Of a stretch of 64,000 nt of DNA, positions 55,143 through 64,000 are shown piece by piece. The number at the start of each line of letters is the position of its first letter. Within the stretch, counting starts at the first letter, position 1. Under the pieces are notes generated by a model that saw nothing but the letters and a program-made list of their open reading frames with translations, was not told the origin of the DNA and searched no databases. This stretch comes from Nitrospira sp. GTDB lineage: Bacteria; Nitrospirota; Nitrospiria; Nitrospirales; Nitrospiraceae. Location: NCBI GenBank assembly GCA_029194535.1, contig JARFXR010000002.1, forward strand, positions 620,001-684,000, in the 5' to 3' direction. The position numbers were made by a program, and so were the translations under genes.

Positions 55143-56291
55143 ATGAGAAACAACTACCTGTTCACGTCGGAGTCCGTGACGGAAGGCCACCCCGACAAGA
55201 TCGCCGACCAGATTTCAGACGGTATCCTGGACGCCATCATCGCCCAGGACAAGTTTTCGCGCGTGGCATGCGAGACGATCCTGACGACCGGGATCGCCTT
55301 CGTCGCCGGCGAGATTTCCACCAAGGCCTACGTGGAGATCCCCGATATCATCCGCGACGTGATCAAGGACGTCGGCTACACCGACGCCTCATGGGGATTC
55401 GACTGTAATACCTGTTCGGTCCTGACGGCCATCCACCAGCAATCCGGCGACATCGCCATGGGAGTCGACTCCGGCGGAGCCGGTGACCAAGGACTGATGT
55501 TCGGCTACGCGACGAACGAAACGTCCGAGCTCATGCCGATGCCGATCGTTTTGGCTCACCGCCTCACCCGTCGTCTCGCCGAAGTCCGCAAGAAGAACAT
55601 CCTTCCCTGGGTGCGACCGGACGGCAAGTCGCAAGTCACCGTGGAATATCGGAACGGGAAGCCGATTCGTATCGACACGATCGTCGTCTCGACCCAACAC
55701 AGTCCCGAAGTCACGAACAGGCAGATCGAGCGCGGCATCATGGAGAAGGTGATTAAGCCGGTCATGCCGAAGGGCCTCTACGATCCGACGAGCGTTAAGC
55801 ACCACATCAATCCCACCGGCCGTTTCGTCGTCGGCGGTCCGATGGGGGACACCGGCCTGACCGGCCGGAAGATCATCGTGGACACCTACGGTGGGCACGG
55901 CAGCCACGGCGGCGGCGCCTTCTCCGGAAAGGATCCCACAAAAGTCGACCGCTCCGCCTCGTATATGGCGCGCTACATCGCGAAGAACCTCGTCGCAGCC
56001 GGCTTGGCAGACAAGTGCGAGGTGCAATTGGCGTACGCGATCGGCGTCGCCGATCCGGTCTCAGTCCTGGTCGACACGAAGAATACCGAGAAAGTCTCGG
56101 TCGACAACCTCGACAAGCTCGTGCGCAAACACTTCCCCATGACCCCGCGCGGCATCATCGATCACCTGAAACTTCGTCGTCCGATTTTCAGGAAAACGGC
56201 CGCCTACGGCCACTTCGGCCGGAGCGAACCGGAGTTTACCTGGGAAAAGACCGACAAGGCGAAAGTCCTGCGCAGAGAAGCAGGACTGTAG
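55143..56291 (+). CDS. metK: S-adenosylmethionine synthetase
   Basis: A 382-residue enzyme making SAM from methionine and ATP. Typical marks are the N-terminal [19 protein letters not shown], the flexible loop [10 protein letters not shown] and the phosphate-binding [16 protein letters not shown]. The ribosome site GAGGAG is close. It pairs with ahcY downstream, so synthesis of SAM and removal of its by-product are adjacent, but an intrinsic terminator separates the two genes. SAM also serves the radical SAM HpnH. Confidence 0.97.
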   Translation: MRNNYLFTSESVTEGHPDKIADQISDGILDAIIAQDKFSRVACETILTTGIAFVAGEISTKAYVEIPDIIRDVIKDVGYTDASWGFDCNTCSVLTAIHQQSGDIAMGVDSGGAGDQGLMFGYATNETSELMPMPIVLAHRLTRRLAEVRKKNILPWVRPDGKSQVTVEYRNGKPIRIDTIVVSTQHSPEVTNRQIERGIMEKVIKPVMPKGLYDPTSVKHHINPTGRFVVGGPMGDTGLTGRKIIVDTYGGHGSHGGGAFSGKDPTKVDRSASYMARYIAKNLVAAGLADKCEVQLAYAIGVADPVSVLVDTKNTEKVSVDNLDKLVRKHFPMTPRGIIDHLKLRRPIFRKTAAYGHFGRSEPEFTWEKTDKAKVLRREAGL

Positions 56292-56319
56292 CATTGAGAT
56301 CAAGCTAGGCACAGAACTG

Positions 56320-57658
<1,339 letters not shown>

Positions 57659-58085
57659 TCGTGGGTCCTGTCGTCGATCATCGCTCGGTCCGGCCGCCTC
57701 ACCATCTCGGCAGCGCGCACAGGCGTGGCGCTTTTTATTCATCGCGCCGTGCGCCCTCTTACCCCGCCCGGTGTAGGGACCCCGCTGCGAGCGAGTGGCT
57801 GATCGACGCCACCCGCTGAAAGCCCTTTCCCAGTCTGCTTCGTGGAGTAGAACAAGAGGCCGCCTCAGCTGAGGCGGCCGTTGTTTTCTTGGCACCCGAC
57901 AAGCGCGCCGTTTTGGTTCAGCAAGAGCGGTGACCCGGCGCCGCCTTGATGGTCGTCCAAAGAGTCTTTCACCGTTCTCCGCTTGCGTGCGTGATATCGC
58001 TCTCGGTGGACTGGCGACAAGATCAGATCTACCCACTGATAAAGCACTGCAGGTAAGTAACCGAGATGATAAATCTCACTCGCTC
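57659..58085. other. Non-coding or degenerate stretch after ahcY
   Basis: No intact gene is supported. It contains a strong terminator-like palindrome (57851-57890). On the minus strand a 74-codon frame at 57865-58089 ends with GGAGSPLLLNQNGALVGCQE, which faintly recalls the serine-loop end of a trypsin-type protein, but it lacks any triad and reads like a remnant. Confidence 0.4.
57851..57890 (+). terminator. Intrinsic terminator-like palindrome after ahcY
   Basis: GGCCGCCTCAG/CTGAGGCGGCC is a perfect 22-bp palindrome, extended by AACAA/TTGTT with a small bulge and followed by TTTTCTT. Position and shape fit a terminator for the ahcY transcript, possibly bidirectional. Confidence 0.7.
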
Positions 58086-58259
58086 TCAACTGTTATTAGA
58101 CACGGGAATTTTTGATGCCCGCTCACGAGCTTCAGCCTCAAGCCTTTGAGAAGCTTCAGCGCCTAGAGCTTGGTAACCCTTCGGACTAGCGAAGCCTCGC
58201 TTAAAAACAGTATCTGCGATGTCCTCGCGTCCAAAAATTGCCCCGAGTAAATGAACGAG
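58086..58259 (-). pseudogene. 3' gene fragment, unknown
   Basis: A 57-codon minus-strand frame bounded upstream by TAA (58260-58262) and without a start codon. It reads LGAIFGREDIADTVFKRG, then SPKGYQALGAEASQRLEA and SKIPVSNNS, ending in TGA. Amphipathic, alpha-helical and natural-looking composition argues for a true C-terminus whose 5' part has been lost. I do not recognise the family. The surrounding DNA is lower in GC and carries no intact frame. Confidence 0.45.
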
Positions 58260-58526
58260 TTAGAAGAGGAAGCCACTGAAACAAGAACCATTGGTCTGTA
58301 TTACCTACACAAGAGTGGGTGGTCAGGCCTGCGGAAGCGAATGGAGCGGAAGCGAGGGCACTGCGCTTGCTGGAACGCTGTGGTCCGAAGCATGAGGACG
58401 GCGGCGCATGTTCGAAGTTCAGGTCTAACGGAGTGGGGCCTGAACAAGTTTGCGATGCCGAGCAGCCTGCGGCTTGCGCGGTCGAGTCGGAGCGATGAGC
58501 AGAGCAGGCCTGGCCGCCCCGTCTGC

Positions 58527-59390
58527 TTAACGAAGTACTTTGCCTTGAGGTACGACACCGATGATTCGCAGCGGCCCCCCGGTGCCGCCGGCGATTTTCA
58601 TCGGCAGAGCGATCACGTCAAATCCACGTTCTGGAAGTTGGCTGAGGCCGGCGAGGTTTTCGAACACCGGCACATTATTGGAGAGCAACGCCACGTGCGT
58701 TTCAAACTTGGTTGACTGTCCATAATCGATCGAGGCGGTATCGATCCCGACGGCCTTGACCCGTCGCTCGCGCACCAGCCACGTCGCCGCATCGGGATGT
58801 AAGCCGGGAAAATGCAGGGCTGCGACTCCCTCCAATCCTCTGAGTTCGGTTCCGAGATACTCCTTCCTGGACGGCCAATATCGACTCAAGCCCGTGTTGA
58901 ATAACACTATGGCATGGGCCGGTATCCGGCCGTGGGTGGATTCCCATCGCTCAAGGTCCTGGACCACGATGCGGTAATCGCGATCCCTGGCGCACCGCTC
59001 TGCGACGTCGACGCGAATCGCACTGCCGACCAGACGCTCGATGGGAACCTGATCGAGCGTCTGTTTCCCTCTGGAAAAATGAATCGGCGCGTCGATGTGG
59101 GTGCCGCCATGCTCGGGAAGCTCCAGGCGATTGGAGGCATAGTAATAGCCACGGGGCATGTCCTCTGCATGCTGCACGACCAGTTTGACGTCCTGCTCGG
59201 TGGGCCACACGATCGTCTCGCTTCCAAAGGCATGGGTCAGGTCGACCAACCGAGATTGCTGCAAAGCCAACGAATAGGGTTGGAGGAGGCTTTCCGCACA
59301 TCCAACGCTTGCCGTCATCACGAGTATGGCCAGGCTCCTCATCAATCCGCGTGGACGGTAATTCCTGTCGGACACACGCTTGCTCTCCAT
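58527..59390 (-). CDS. Cyclase-family (kynurenine-formamidase-like) secreted protein
   Basis: A 287-residue protein with the metal-binding HGGTHIDAPIHF motif and DLTHAFG at the start of the domain, as in the cyclase family (Pfam Cyclase; KynB-like amide hydrolases). A later GIDTASID segment is also typical. The ATG at 59390 follows AGGAGGAGTC, a strong ribosome site. The N-terminus has a hydrophobic run ending TASVGC, so it may be exported or lipid-anchored, which is unusual for this mostly cytoplasmic family. No kynurenine genes nearby; substrate not predicted. Confidence 0.8.
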   Translation of the reverse strand: MESKRVSDRNYRPRGLMRSLAILVMTASVGCAESLLQPYSLALQQSRLVDLTHAFGSETIVWPTEQDVKLVVQHAEDMPRGYYYASNRLELPEHGGTHIDAPIHFSRGKQTLDQVPIERLVGSAIRVDVAERCARDRDYRIVVQDLERWESTHGRIPAHAIVLFNTGLSRYWPSRKEYLGTELRGLEGVAALHFPGLHPDAATWLVRERRVKAVGIDTASIDYGQSTKFETHVALLSNNVPVFENLAGLSQLPERGFDVIALPMKIAGGTGGPLRIIGVVPQGKVLR

Positions 59391-59637
59391 GACTCCTCCT
59401 GGTTCGGTTTGGCTCTTGGAGAATATCTCCTATTGCGCTCAAAGATCCAACCACCAAGACTCGAGGTATTCCTGGGCACCTCTCAAGGAGATCGAGAAGG
59501 AAGCCGTCGGACGGCTCACGATCGGCACCCTGCCGGTGGCCCGTGGCTGCTACTGCAAAACCCCTCGTTTTGCTTTCTGGATTGGAAGAGCCATGCTAGG
59601 TTGATGGAGCACAGAGTTCCGACTAAGGGAGGGTTCC

Positions 59638-60006
59638 ATGCTGGAAACCATCATCGTTGCCGCGGCCCTGTATGTATGCCCAGGCGAAGTCTATACCGAT
59701 ACCCCTCGCGCCGGTTGCCAGCCGCTACAGGAATCAAATCGAGAAGGTTTCAGCACGATTCCCGAATCGCCGGAGTTCACTTCCAAATCGTCTGCTCCAG
59801 CCGGGGAGAGCATCAAATCCATGAGGGATGGGCAGTCCAGAATTCCTGCCGCTTCCGCCGAGGAATGCGCCATGTACGAGGAATGGGTCAAGCTCTCAAC
59901 CAAATCGAGCAGCCTGGGAGCTCGAGACCTCTCGCCGACCGAATTCGAACGATGGACGAACCTCAAACAGGTCTTTGGAAACAGTCCTCCGCCCAATTGC
60001 CGGTAG
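59638..60006 (+). CDS. Small secreted hypothetical protein
   Basis: A 122-residue protein. The ribosome site GGGAGGGTTCC precedes the ATG. A short signal (LETIIVAAALYVCPG) is followed by VYTDTPRAGCQPL, which resembles the start of DUF4124-type proteins, then a polar region with two further cysteines (EECAMY; PPPNCR). Likely a periplasmic protein with disulphide bonds. It stands alone; function unknown. Confidence 0.6.
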   Translation: MLETIIVAAALYVCPGEVYTDTPRAGCQPLQESNREGFSTIPESPEFTSKSSAPAGESIKSMRDGQSRIPAASAEECAMYEEWVKLSTKSSSLGARDLSPTEFERWTNLKQVFGNSPPPNCR

Positions 60007-60404
60007 TCTCCTCCCCTTCTGTTCGGAGGCCCCTGGCCGGTTGATGGTCTGCTCCCGAGACTACCCGGTCTTGGACATCGACGAGAATGTCCTGGGTCCA
60101 TCCTCACCGCCCGCCTCGGTTGAGTCCCTGCTCCCTCCTGCTCCGCTATATCGGTATCGGCAAAGATCTCGATGACATGGACTCGCCCGTCGTGCATGAC
60201 CTAGCTAGGCCGCACAGGAACCCGAAATGAACCACTCGGCGAGCGATCCGTTCAAATTCTTATGGATCGGTACAGGGTTCATCCTGTATCTATATGGATC
60301 TCGATAGGAATTTGAAATGCTTCGCCGGCCGCTCTCTTCGTGTCAGATCCGTAAACCATGTTTTGTCGAACGACCTCCCGTCGTGAAGTAAGGAAAGGAT
60401 CCTC
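60007..60404. other. Intergenic region with a possible micro-ORF
   Basis: No established gene. A 26-codon frame at 60227-60307 with a hydrophobic core is listed separately as a weak candidate. Upstream of the barrel gene at 60405 sits AAGGAAAGGATCCTC, a good ribosome site. Confidence 0.5.
60227..60307 (+). CDS. Possible 26-residue membrane microprotein (weak)
   Basis: ATG at 60227 with AGGAA eight bases upstream; the peptide reads MNHSASDPFKFLWIGTGF, then ILYLYGSR, with a short hydrophobic core. Such short frames arise by chance, so this is only a candidate. Confidence 0.2.
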   Translation: MNHSASDPFKFLWIGTGFILYLYGSR

Positions 60405-61073
60405 ATGATCTGCCGAGCTTTTGGTATCGCACTTGTCTGCCTCGTGGCTGTGCAACCTTGGGAGGGAGCTCAGGCTTTTACCCTGGGGCCGGCTGAAATC
60501 GAAGTTGAGCCCTATGCGAAAGGGGGAACGATCGCTTGGGATGAATTACAGGGGATCGGAGGGCATAAGTCCCTCGTCGCGTTGGGGATCAATGCCTTGG
60601 CGCGCTTCGATCGTCTTGGCGTCGGCTTCAACTTCGAGAATTGGTGGCTGGGAGAGAAGCTGGACGATGACGCAGGGATTATTCCCAATGAGGGACGCCG
60701 CTTCTATACCGATCTGCGCTATGGCTTTCGACCGACCGAAAGCCTTGAACTGTATCCCTTTGCCGGTGTGGGCTACGAGCATTGGAGCCGGGATGACGCA
60801 GTCAACTCCTGGACCTCCATCAATTTTCCCTATGCAGCAGTTGGCGGGGGAGCCGAATACGAGCATTGCTACGCGAAAATCGGATTGCTGATGCCCTTTG
60901 CTGCGACGGCCGATGTGGGACCGAACCCCACGTCACGGATCGGGGTTACGGCGGATGCCGGCCTCCGGTTGTTCAATTTCACCGTGGGAGTATTTTTCAG
61001 GTCGGTCGGGTTCGAAGATCCGGACGCCAAAATGGTTCAAGCCGGGGTGATGTTGGGTTACAGATTCCAGTAA
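60405..61073 (+). CDS. Outer-membrane beta-barrel protein
   Basis: A 222-residue protein with a signal peptide (LVCLVAVQPWEGAQA) and alternating hydrophobic strands ending in GYRFQ, an outer-membrane-type C-terminus with a terminal aromatic region. Length and strand count suggest an 8-stranded barrel of the OmpA-like/OmpW group. The ribosome site AAGGAAAGGATC is strong. Alone on its strand between small genes; ligand unknown. Confidence 0.75.
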   Translation: MICRAFGIALVCLVAVQPWEGAQAFTLGPAEIEVEPYAKGGTIAWDELQGIGGHKSLVALGINALARFDRLGVGFNFENWWLGEKLDDDAGIIPNEGRRFYTDLRYGFRPTESLELYPFAGVGYEHWSRDDAVNSWTSINFPYAAVGGGAEYEHCYAKIGLLMPFAATADVGPNPTSRIGVTADAGLRLFNFTVGVFFRSVGFEDPDAKMVQAGVMLGYRFQ

Positions 61074-61154
61074 TGCCGACCGTCAGCTGTCGGAGGGGTT
61101 GACTCGGTATCAGTCCGGTGTATAGCCTAAAAGAGCACGAAGGAGAGGCTGCTC

Positions 61155-61280
61155 ATGTCCGTCATGTGCTCCCTCGCAGTCTGTAAGGCGCAGGAAGGCC
61201 TCTGCAGTCATGAGAAGGCGATGCTCGGTCTCGCCTTGCTCACGGTCGCCGGTCTGGGCGCTTATTTCCTGATCGGTTGA
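61155..61280 (+). CDS. 41-residue membrane microprotein with N-terminal cysteines
   Basis: The ATG at 61155 has AAGGAGAGG seven bases upstream, a near-perfect ribosome site. The peptide begins MSVMCSLAVCKAQEGLCSHE (three cysteines), then KAMLGLALLTVAGLGAYFLIG, one transmembrane helix. Composition and start signal argue for a real small gene. The cysteines would lie on one side of the membrane and could bind metal. It follows the outer-membrane barrel gene by 81 bp on the same strand. Confidence 0.6.
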   Translation: MSVMCSLAVCKAQEGLCSHEKAMLGLALLTVAGLGAYFLIG

Positions 61281-61598
61281 TCGGAGCTGCGGATCAGCCG
61301 TAGTCAGCCGCGCGGGCGAAGAGCCGCCCCGAGGGTGTTGGTGTGGTCACGCAAGCGCGACGCTGAATTGCCGCTCCTCTCAAGTCAGCGCCATCAACCG
61401 ACAGTATCCACAGGTCGTGCTCCCCAACCGATCGCACCGGGTCCCATCGCGGTCCGCGCTCAATCCACGAAATCCATGTCCGGTTTAACCGGCAGCTACG
61501 GTGTAGCGAGGACACCGACCTGCGGGGTGCCTGAAGAAGCCGGATGACGGCGGCTTCGTTTTGGTCGACGTGAAAACAATTGAGGGAGGGAACCGCGT
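61281..61598. other. Intergenic region with a hairpin
   Basis: No gene supported. GAAGCCG (61536-61542) pairs with CGGCTTC (61551-61557), followed by GTTTTGG, a weak terminator shape that could end transcripts from either neighbour. Confidence 0.45.
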
Positions 61599-62429
61599 CT
61601 ACCCTGCGTTGACGGCCCGTTTGACCGTTCCCGAATGAGGAAGCTTGGAGACCATGGGCAGTCCCGCCATGGCTTGATTGATCGCCATCAGCAGGTCTTC
61701 ACGGCTGAATGGTTTCTGCAGACACAGGGCTCCTCCGACTTCGATGCCAAGCGCCTTCAGCGCCGCTTCATCATGACCCGACATGAACACCACATGGCAC
61801 TTTTTCCTAATACGGAGGATTTGCTCGATAAGGTCACACCCGTGAACGCGAGGATATTGCTCATGTCCGGACCTCAGTTGCAGAACCGGTGGACGCAGGA
61901 CGAGGTCGACCAACAGCAAATGAATCGGTCCACTATGGCTGGTACAGATCTGCAGGGCTTCCGAACTCCCTGGCGCTTTGAGGACCTTGCAGTCCACATC
62001 TTCGAGTGTGCGGGCGCACAGATGCAGCACGTCGGGGTCGTCCTCAACAACGAGGACCGTGCAGGGAGCCTTGCCTGCCTTCGGCTGAAGCGCCTGAGCC
62101 GAGACCTGCCGGTTGCTCTCGGCCGTGGCTCGACTGATGTACGGGAGGTCCTCGGCAGACCGTTGGATGAACTCCACCCCGAAGGATCCAGCCTGGACCC
62201 ATCTGACTCGAGCCATGCCGATCAGCACCGGATGGGGCGCCTTGGGAATGGCGAGCCGCAGCCGCACGTAACTTCCACGAGGCACGGGACTGCTGCTTTC
62301 AATCCGACAGCCGTTGATATTCAGATCGAGCGTATACCCCTTTCCTTTGATCGACACGTCTTCCGAAATGCCTTGGAATTCGACCTGAATCCTGATCAGG
62401 GTACGCGATCGTCTGGGAGCGCGGTGCAT
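61599..62429 (-). CDS. PilZ domain - receiver domain hybrid protein
   Basis: A 276-residue protein. Residues 1-100 are PilZ-like (YTLDLNINGCRIESSSPVP; RVRWVQAGSFGVEF), where the usual RxxxR is RRSRTLIR at the start, so c-di-GMP binding is possible. Residues 123-260 are a receiver with VLVVEDDPD, phospho-acceptor in LLLVDLVL and Lys in CLQKPFS. About 16 residues (RPPVLQLRSGHEQYPR) are inserted just after the acceptor Asp, before HGCDLIEQI, in the loop that normally reads PxxxG. No output domain follows. Links phosphorylation and c-di-GMP signals by design; partner kinase not nearby. Confidence 0.82.
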   Translation of the reverse strand: MHRAPRRSRTLIRIQVEFQGISEDVSIKGKGYTLDLNINGCRIESSSPVPRGSYVRLRLAIPKAPHPVLIGMARVRWVQAGSFGVEFIQRSAEDLPYISRATAESNRQVSAQALQPKAGKAPCTVLVVEDDPDVLHLCARTLEDVDCKVLKAPGSSEALQICTSHSGPIHLLLVDLVLRPPVLQLRSGHEQYPRVHGCDLIEQILRIRKKCHVVFMSGHDEAALKALGIEVGGALCLQKPFSREDLLMAINQAMAGLPMVSKLPHSGTVKRAVNAG

Positions 62430-62613
62430 CGCCGTGAAGCCTTTCGTACCGGTTCTATAGTTCTAATTGTTCTCTAAGTTTTCTATCGTAGTGCGGCGGC
62501 TTCGTCAAGAAAACCGGCGGAATAGACGATTCCGTGCGAGCACCGGCCAAGGCCTTGTCGACGGAACCGGAAGCTGTTCGCTATAATCTGTCGGTAATCG
62601 GTACTCACCCCCC

Positions 62614-63582
62614 ATGACACATCCCCATGGCTCGCACCATCCATCCCTGGCTCGAACTCTGATCTTGGATGAATTGTTCGATCTCTTCCTGTATCGCAAG
62701 CTCCGTGAGATCACGCGCGACCGTGACGCACAACAGACTCTGGACGCGCTGATCGCGATCGAGATCGACCACCTGGCATTCTGGAAACGATTCTTCTCAA
62801 TGGATATCGAGCACTTGGATCTGAGCCGATCCATCAAGCTGCAGCTTCTCATCCTCACCTGCCGCTGCTTCGGCATCACCGCCGTGCATCTGGTGCTGGA
62901 AGCCATTGAGGTTCACGGGGTTCGGAAGTACCTTGCGTTGTGGAAAGAGTTTCAGGACCAACCGTCGGGAGCGGCTCTCCGCGACGTTCTGATGGACGAG
63001 TTCAAGCATGAAGACGTGCTGGTGACCAGTCTGACCGAACGGAAGATCAATGCTGAGAAGGTCCGCAATATCTTCTTGGGTCTCAATGACGGTTTGGTGG
63101 AAATTCTCGGCGCCGTCAGCGGCTTCTTCGGAGCCTTCGGCAGCGCGACGCTGGTGCTGATCGCCTCATCGACGACCGCGGTGGCCGGTGCGCTTTCGAT
63201 GGCGGCGGGAGCCTTCCTGGCGCTCAATTCCGAACAGGAGGTCAGAGCGACCGAAAGCGCCAAGAAAATGTTTCTGGGGGAACCATTCGAATCGACGGTC
63301 ATGGCGGAGCAGCCGCTCGCATCGGCTGCCTTCGTAGGGATCGCCTACCTCTTCGGTGCGACCATCCCGGTGCTACCGGTGCTTCTCGGCGCGGCTGACG
63401 CCGTCTTGTCCGTGATCACAGCCGGCCTGATGGTCGTCGTGATCTCGGCCATCCTGTCTTTTCTGTCCGGTATGGACATCAAGCGGCGAATCCTGCTGAA
63501 CTTGGCGATCATTACCGTAGCCGTAAGCGTCAGTTACGGGATCGGGGTTCTCGCCAAGGGCATCTGGGGAATCGCCTTGTAG
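62614..63582 (+). CDS. VIT1/CCC1-family transporter with N-terminal ferritin-like domain
   Basis: A 322-residue protein. The first 145 residues are helical and rich in Glu/His pairs (IAIEIDHLAFW; MDEFKHEDVL), like the ferritin-like (rubrerythrin-type) domain fused to bacterial VIT1 homologues. The rest has five helices with GLNDGLVEILGAVSGFFGA and GALSMAAGAFLALNSEQE of the CCC1 family. It would carry Fe2+ or Mn2+ out of the cytoplasm, with the ferritin-like part capturing metal. Start with a weak upstream ribosome site. Monocistronic. Confidence 0.88.
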   Translation: MTHPHGSHHPSLARTLILDELFDLFLYRKLREITRDRDAQQTLDALIAIEIDHLAFWKRFFSMDIEHLDLSRSIKLQLLILTCRCFGITAVHLVLEAIEVHGVRKYLALWKEFQDQPSGAALRDVLMDEFKHEDVLVTSLTERKINAEKVRNIFLGLNDGLVEILGAVSGFFGAFGSATLVLIASSTTAVAGALSMAAGAFLALNSEQEVRATESAKKMFLGEPFESTVMAEQPLASAAFVGIAYLFGATIPVLPVLLGAADAVLSVITAGLMVVVISAILSFLSGMDIKRRILLNLAIITVAVSVSYGIGVLAKGIWGIAL

Positions 63583-63892
63583 GACATCGCCGACTCTCGT
63601 GAGGGATCTCGGGGTCACAGGCGGTACACTCTCCGTTATCACGCCCCCCGCGATCAGACCGTTGAGTTGCGCGGCACGAGGTAACGGCTGCCCAAGGATC
63701 CGATGGTCCAAGCATGGATGATGTCCACCCCTCTGACTTTCTGTTCGTCCAGAAAGTCCATCGGCAGATTACTCATCAGCACACCAGCCCCTCAGCGCCA
63801 GGCCGTGATTACGGCCTTCCTTAGCCGGAGCGGCTCGAGGATCACGGCAAAGTCTAGAACGGCCGTGGCGGGCGGGAGATCAGACGTGATGG
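63583..63892. other. Intergenic region, nothing recognised
   Basis: 310 bases between the convergent transporter and succinyl-CoA-ligase-type genes. I see no gene, repeat or clear terminator. Confidence 0.5.
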
Positions 63893-64000
63893 TTACTTGC
63901 CCAACGCCTTCTTCACCGCCCTGGCGATCTCGGCGGGATTCTTCACCACCTTCACGCCGGCTTGTTCGAGCGCCTTCATCTTTTCCGTGGCGGTGCCTTT
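63893..64000 (-). CDS. sucD: Succinyl-CoA ligase alpha subunit type protein (3' end only)
   Basis: The last 35 codons run in from the right edge to TAA at 63893. They read KGTATEKMKALEQAGVKVV, then KNPAEIARAVKKALGK, matching the end of SucD (GGKGTAxxKxxALExAGVxVxxxPxEI). The alpha subunit of ATP-citrate lyase has a similar end, so either is possible; both belong to the TCA or reverse TCA cycle used by Nitrospira. Partial gene. Confidence 0.75.
   Translation of the reverse strand, partial: KGTATEKMKALEQAGVKVVKNPAEIARAVKKALGK

Noticed and set aside
58420-58531. Possible integron attC site (GTCTAAC and GCTTAAC)
   Set aside because: Both matches to RYYYAAC run in the same direction with no opposing GTTRRRY and no stem-loop between them; no integrase nearby.
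58251-58715. Plus-strand frame of 154 codons
   Set aside because: Overlaps the end of the cyclase-family gene, lacks a ribosome site and has low-complexity, non-protein-like composition.

Overview
The window is about 60 % GC bacterial chromosome with genes dense on both strands. It looks like Nitrospira (phylum Nitrospirota). The reasons are a dense locus of c-type cytochromes with a b6-type cytochrome b, a Rieske protein and two cytochrome bd-like proteins, together with hopanoid genes, a System II cytochrome c maturation set and an NxrC-like haem protein. The lineage call is inference; no 16S or nxrAB gene lies here.

Region 1 (1-12.4 kb) is accessory-looking. A three-gene operon encodes two trypsin-fold peptidases and a small partner that is the detached C-terminal domain of one of them. 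Then come a membrane-tethered lipoprotein, a secreted isoamylase, a clostripain-type (C11) peptidase, a hairpin-rich stretch with tRNA-Thr(CGT) and a tRNA 3'-end remnant, a polytopic membrane protein, and a caspase-fold lipoprotein that has lost its catalytic dyad.

Region 2 (12.4-25.6 kb) is respiratory. After a UbiA prenyltransferase, an 11-gene minus-strand cluster (24.8 to 13.4 kb) encodes cytochrome b, a PRC-barrel/Rieske fusion, two bd-like oxidase subunit I paralogues, five c-type cytochromes, a membrane-anchored NxrC-like protein and an unknown membrane protein. No CydB or haem-copper oxidase is present.

Region 3 (25.8-43 kb) is isoprenoid, hopanoid and envelope lipid: hpnH, tRNA-Cys(GCA), ispG, dxs, an outer-membrane barrel, mlaC-D-F-E, hpnG and shc, all on the minus strand. 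hpnG and mlaE overlap by 4 nt, so hopanoid synthesis and Mla-type lipid transport appear to be one operon. smc and ispH follow.

Region 4 (43-50 kb) holds phoB-phoR, a Pit phosphate transporter with its DUF47 partner, a FabH-type synthase and a BamD-like lipoprotein.

Region 5 (50-57.7 kb) holds the cytochrome c maturation genes (ccdA, two tlpA/resA-type thioredoxins, ccsA, resB) that would serve the cytochromes of region 2, then metK and ahcY of the methyl cycle.

Region 6 (57.7-64 kb) is looser: a gene remnant, a cyclase-family protein, small secreted and membrane proteins, a PilZ-receiver hybrid, a VIT1/CCC1 transporter, and the 3' end of a succinyl-CoA-ligase-type alpha subunit.
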